From positions 1 to 5,566 of the forward strand of contig CAKPOC010000061.1 of the NCBI GenBank assembly GCA_934169535.1: a DNA stretch of 5,566 nt. Direction: 5' to 3'. This document shows positions 4,519 through 5,566 of this stretch, one piece after another; within the stretch, counting starts at the first letter, position 1; the number at the start of each line of letters is the position of its first letter. The notes below the pieces were generated by a model. It saw only the letters and a list, made by a program, of their open reading frames with translations, made no database searches and was not told the DNA's origin. The position numbers and the translations under genes are program-made. The stretch comes from an uncultured Clostridia bacterium. GTDB lineage: Bacteria; Bacillota; Clostridia; TANB77; CAG-508.

Positions 4519-5566
4519 AATAGTATATTACAGATATCACTTGTAGAAGTTCTTTTTGCAAGAAGTTTTGTGTTTATTTTTAATTCTTTTAATTTATTAT
4601 GATCTGAAAGAATATTTGATATAATTTTATCATAATAATCTGTTTTTTTAATCCAAATTGCAACACCAGCATTTTCTAAAAAACGAGCGTTTTCTTCTTC
4701 TTGCCCAGGAATAGGATTTATTGCAATAATAGGAAGCCCTGAAGCCAAACTTTCTGTAGAAGTAAGTCCACCAGGTTTTGTAACTACTAAATCTGAAATA
4801 GACATTAGTTCTGGCACTTGACTAGTAAATCCAAGAGTAAGAACATTTTGCTCTGCATTTAATTTCTTTACTAAGGCTTTGAAATCTTCTTTCATTTTTT
4901 CATTTTTACCAGCAATTGCGACTATTTGGTATTTATCAAAAATATTTAAAATGAAAGCTTCTAATATTTTTAAAGTTCTTTCACGGCCAAGCCCGAATTC
5001 GCCTCCACCAAAGAATAAAATCACTTTTTTTTCTGGATTTAGAGAAAAGTTTTCCATTATATTTTTTTTGTTATAGTGTTTTAAAAACTTATTAGACAAA
5101 GGAATGCCGGTTGCAAAAATTTTAGAAGCTGGAATTTTATTGTTTTCAACAATTTCTTGTTTCATTTTTTCGTGAGAAACAAAAATATAATCAATATATT
5201 CATGCCCAACAAGCCATTGATCATGAGGCGCAAAGTCAGTCATTACTGTTGCAAGAGTACATGAAATAAGTTTCTTCTTTTTTAAATAACTTACCATTTG
5301 AGAACCAAAAGGATGAGTTGATATTACTACATCTGGAGAGTAATTTTTTAAAAGAGTAAGCAGCTTTTTAGCCATTAATTTATTAGACGTATTGCTTATA
5401 TGTGCAAGTGGCCCGCTTTGTGAGTGATTATAAACTTCTCCCCATACCCACGGAAATTTTTTAGCCATTTCTTTATATGCAGTAGTAGAAATTTTATTAA
5501 TAGATTTATTTACATAAAGCATACAATCTACAAGTTTAGTTTCATAATCTGAAAAATTTTCGTCAA
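4506..5566 (-). CDS. UgtP/MGDG-synthase-type diacylglycerol glycosyltransferase (5' partial)
   Basis: Enzymes of this family (GT28; MGDG synthase N-terminal domain plus GT28 C-terminal domain) transfer sugars from UDP- or other nucleotide-sugars to diacylglycerol at the inner membrane face, making glycolipids and lipoteichoic-acid anchors. The frame stays open to the right edge, so the N-terminus, including the expected GGGH-type first Rossmann loop, is outside the window. The in-frame ATG at 5522 has no ribosome binding site and 14 codons upstream continue family-like sequence (DENFSDYETKLVDC), so it is internal. Counting from that Met, visible elements are PDVVISTHPF (63-72), TDFAPHDQW (95-103), GIP (139-141), FFGGGEFGLG (170-179), and the nucleotide-sugar-binding region GFTSQVPELMSISDLVVTKPGG (231-252) with TSTESLASGLP and GQEEENARF (273-281). 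The stop TGA lies in the shared terminator. It is convergent to recR and functionally unrelated to it. The exact sugar donor and acceptor cannot be read from sequence; a MurG-like role is unlikely. Confidence 0.92.
   Translation of the reverse strand, partial: DENFSDYETKLVDCMLYVNKSINKISTTAYKEMAKKFPWVWGEVYNHSQSGPLAHISNTSNKLMAKKLLTLLKNYSPDVVISTHPFGSQMVSYLKKKKLISCTLATVMTDFAPHDQWLVGHEYIDYIFVSHEKMKQEIVENNKIPASKIFATGIPLSNKFLKHYNKKNIMENFSLNPEKKVILFFGGGEFGLGRERTLKILEAFILNIFDKYQIVAIAGKNEKMKEDFKALVKKLNAEQNVLTLGFTSQVPELMSISDLVVTKPGGLTSTESLASGLPIIAINPIPGQEEENARFLENAGVAIWIKKTDYYDKIISNILSDHNKLKELKINTKLLAKRTSTSDICNILLKTN

Noticed and set aside
4506..5522. Taking the ATG at 5522 as the true start of the glycosyltransferase
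   Set aside because: It has no ribosome binding site, and the frame stays open to the window edge with family-like residues upstream; the first Rossmann motif is missing, so the gene is cut by the edge.

Overview
The window comes from a low-GC, Gram-positive-type (Bacillota) chromosome, most likely a Clostridia-like lineage. The evidence is the AT-rich codon use, strong AGGAGG-type ribosome binding sites, Rho-independent terminators, and the gene order SRP RNA - dnaX - yaaK/ybaB - recR, which is typical of Bacillota. The genetic code appears standard: TGG is used for Trp, and TAA, TAG and TGA all serve as stops. This is a core housekeeping region. I see no mobile element, CRISPR array or phage signature.

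Layout from left to right. At the left edge lies the 3' tail of a structured RNA, possibly 6S RNA, with its own terminator. A promoter then drives tRNA-Arg(CCU). Convergent to it, on the minus strand, is tadA (tRNA adenosine deaminase), and the two share a terminator hairpin. tadA and the next unit, tRNA-Ser(CGA), are transcribed divergently from back-to-back promoters. Only 28 bases separate tRNA-Ser from an unrecognised single-pass membrane protein gene, with no terminator between them. A good promoter then drives a short SRP RNA (ffs). It is followed by the plus-strand operon dnaX (clamp-loader tau subunit, TTG start), yaaK/ybaB (nucleoid-associated protein) and recR (recombinational repair). 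A bidirectional terminator separates recR from a convergent minus-strand glycolipid glycosyltransferase of the UgtP/MGDG-synthase family. That gene runs off the right edge, so its N-terminus is missing.

Functionally the window combines translation support (two tRNAs, TadA), protein targeting (SRP RNA), replication and repair (DnaX, YbaB, RecR) and membrane glycolipid synthesis. I found no evidence for a wholly new system. The most interesting signals are: a perfect inverted pair of DnaA-box-like 9-mers inside the dnaX linker; an A7 run at the dnaX linker/C-terminal-domain boundary where a slip in either direction soon meets a stop (a possible gamma-subunit site); an SRP RNA with no visible Alu domain; and a conserved-looking but unrecognised membrane-anchored protein placed between tRNA-Ser and the SRP RNA.
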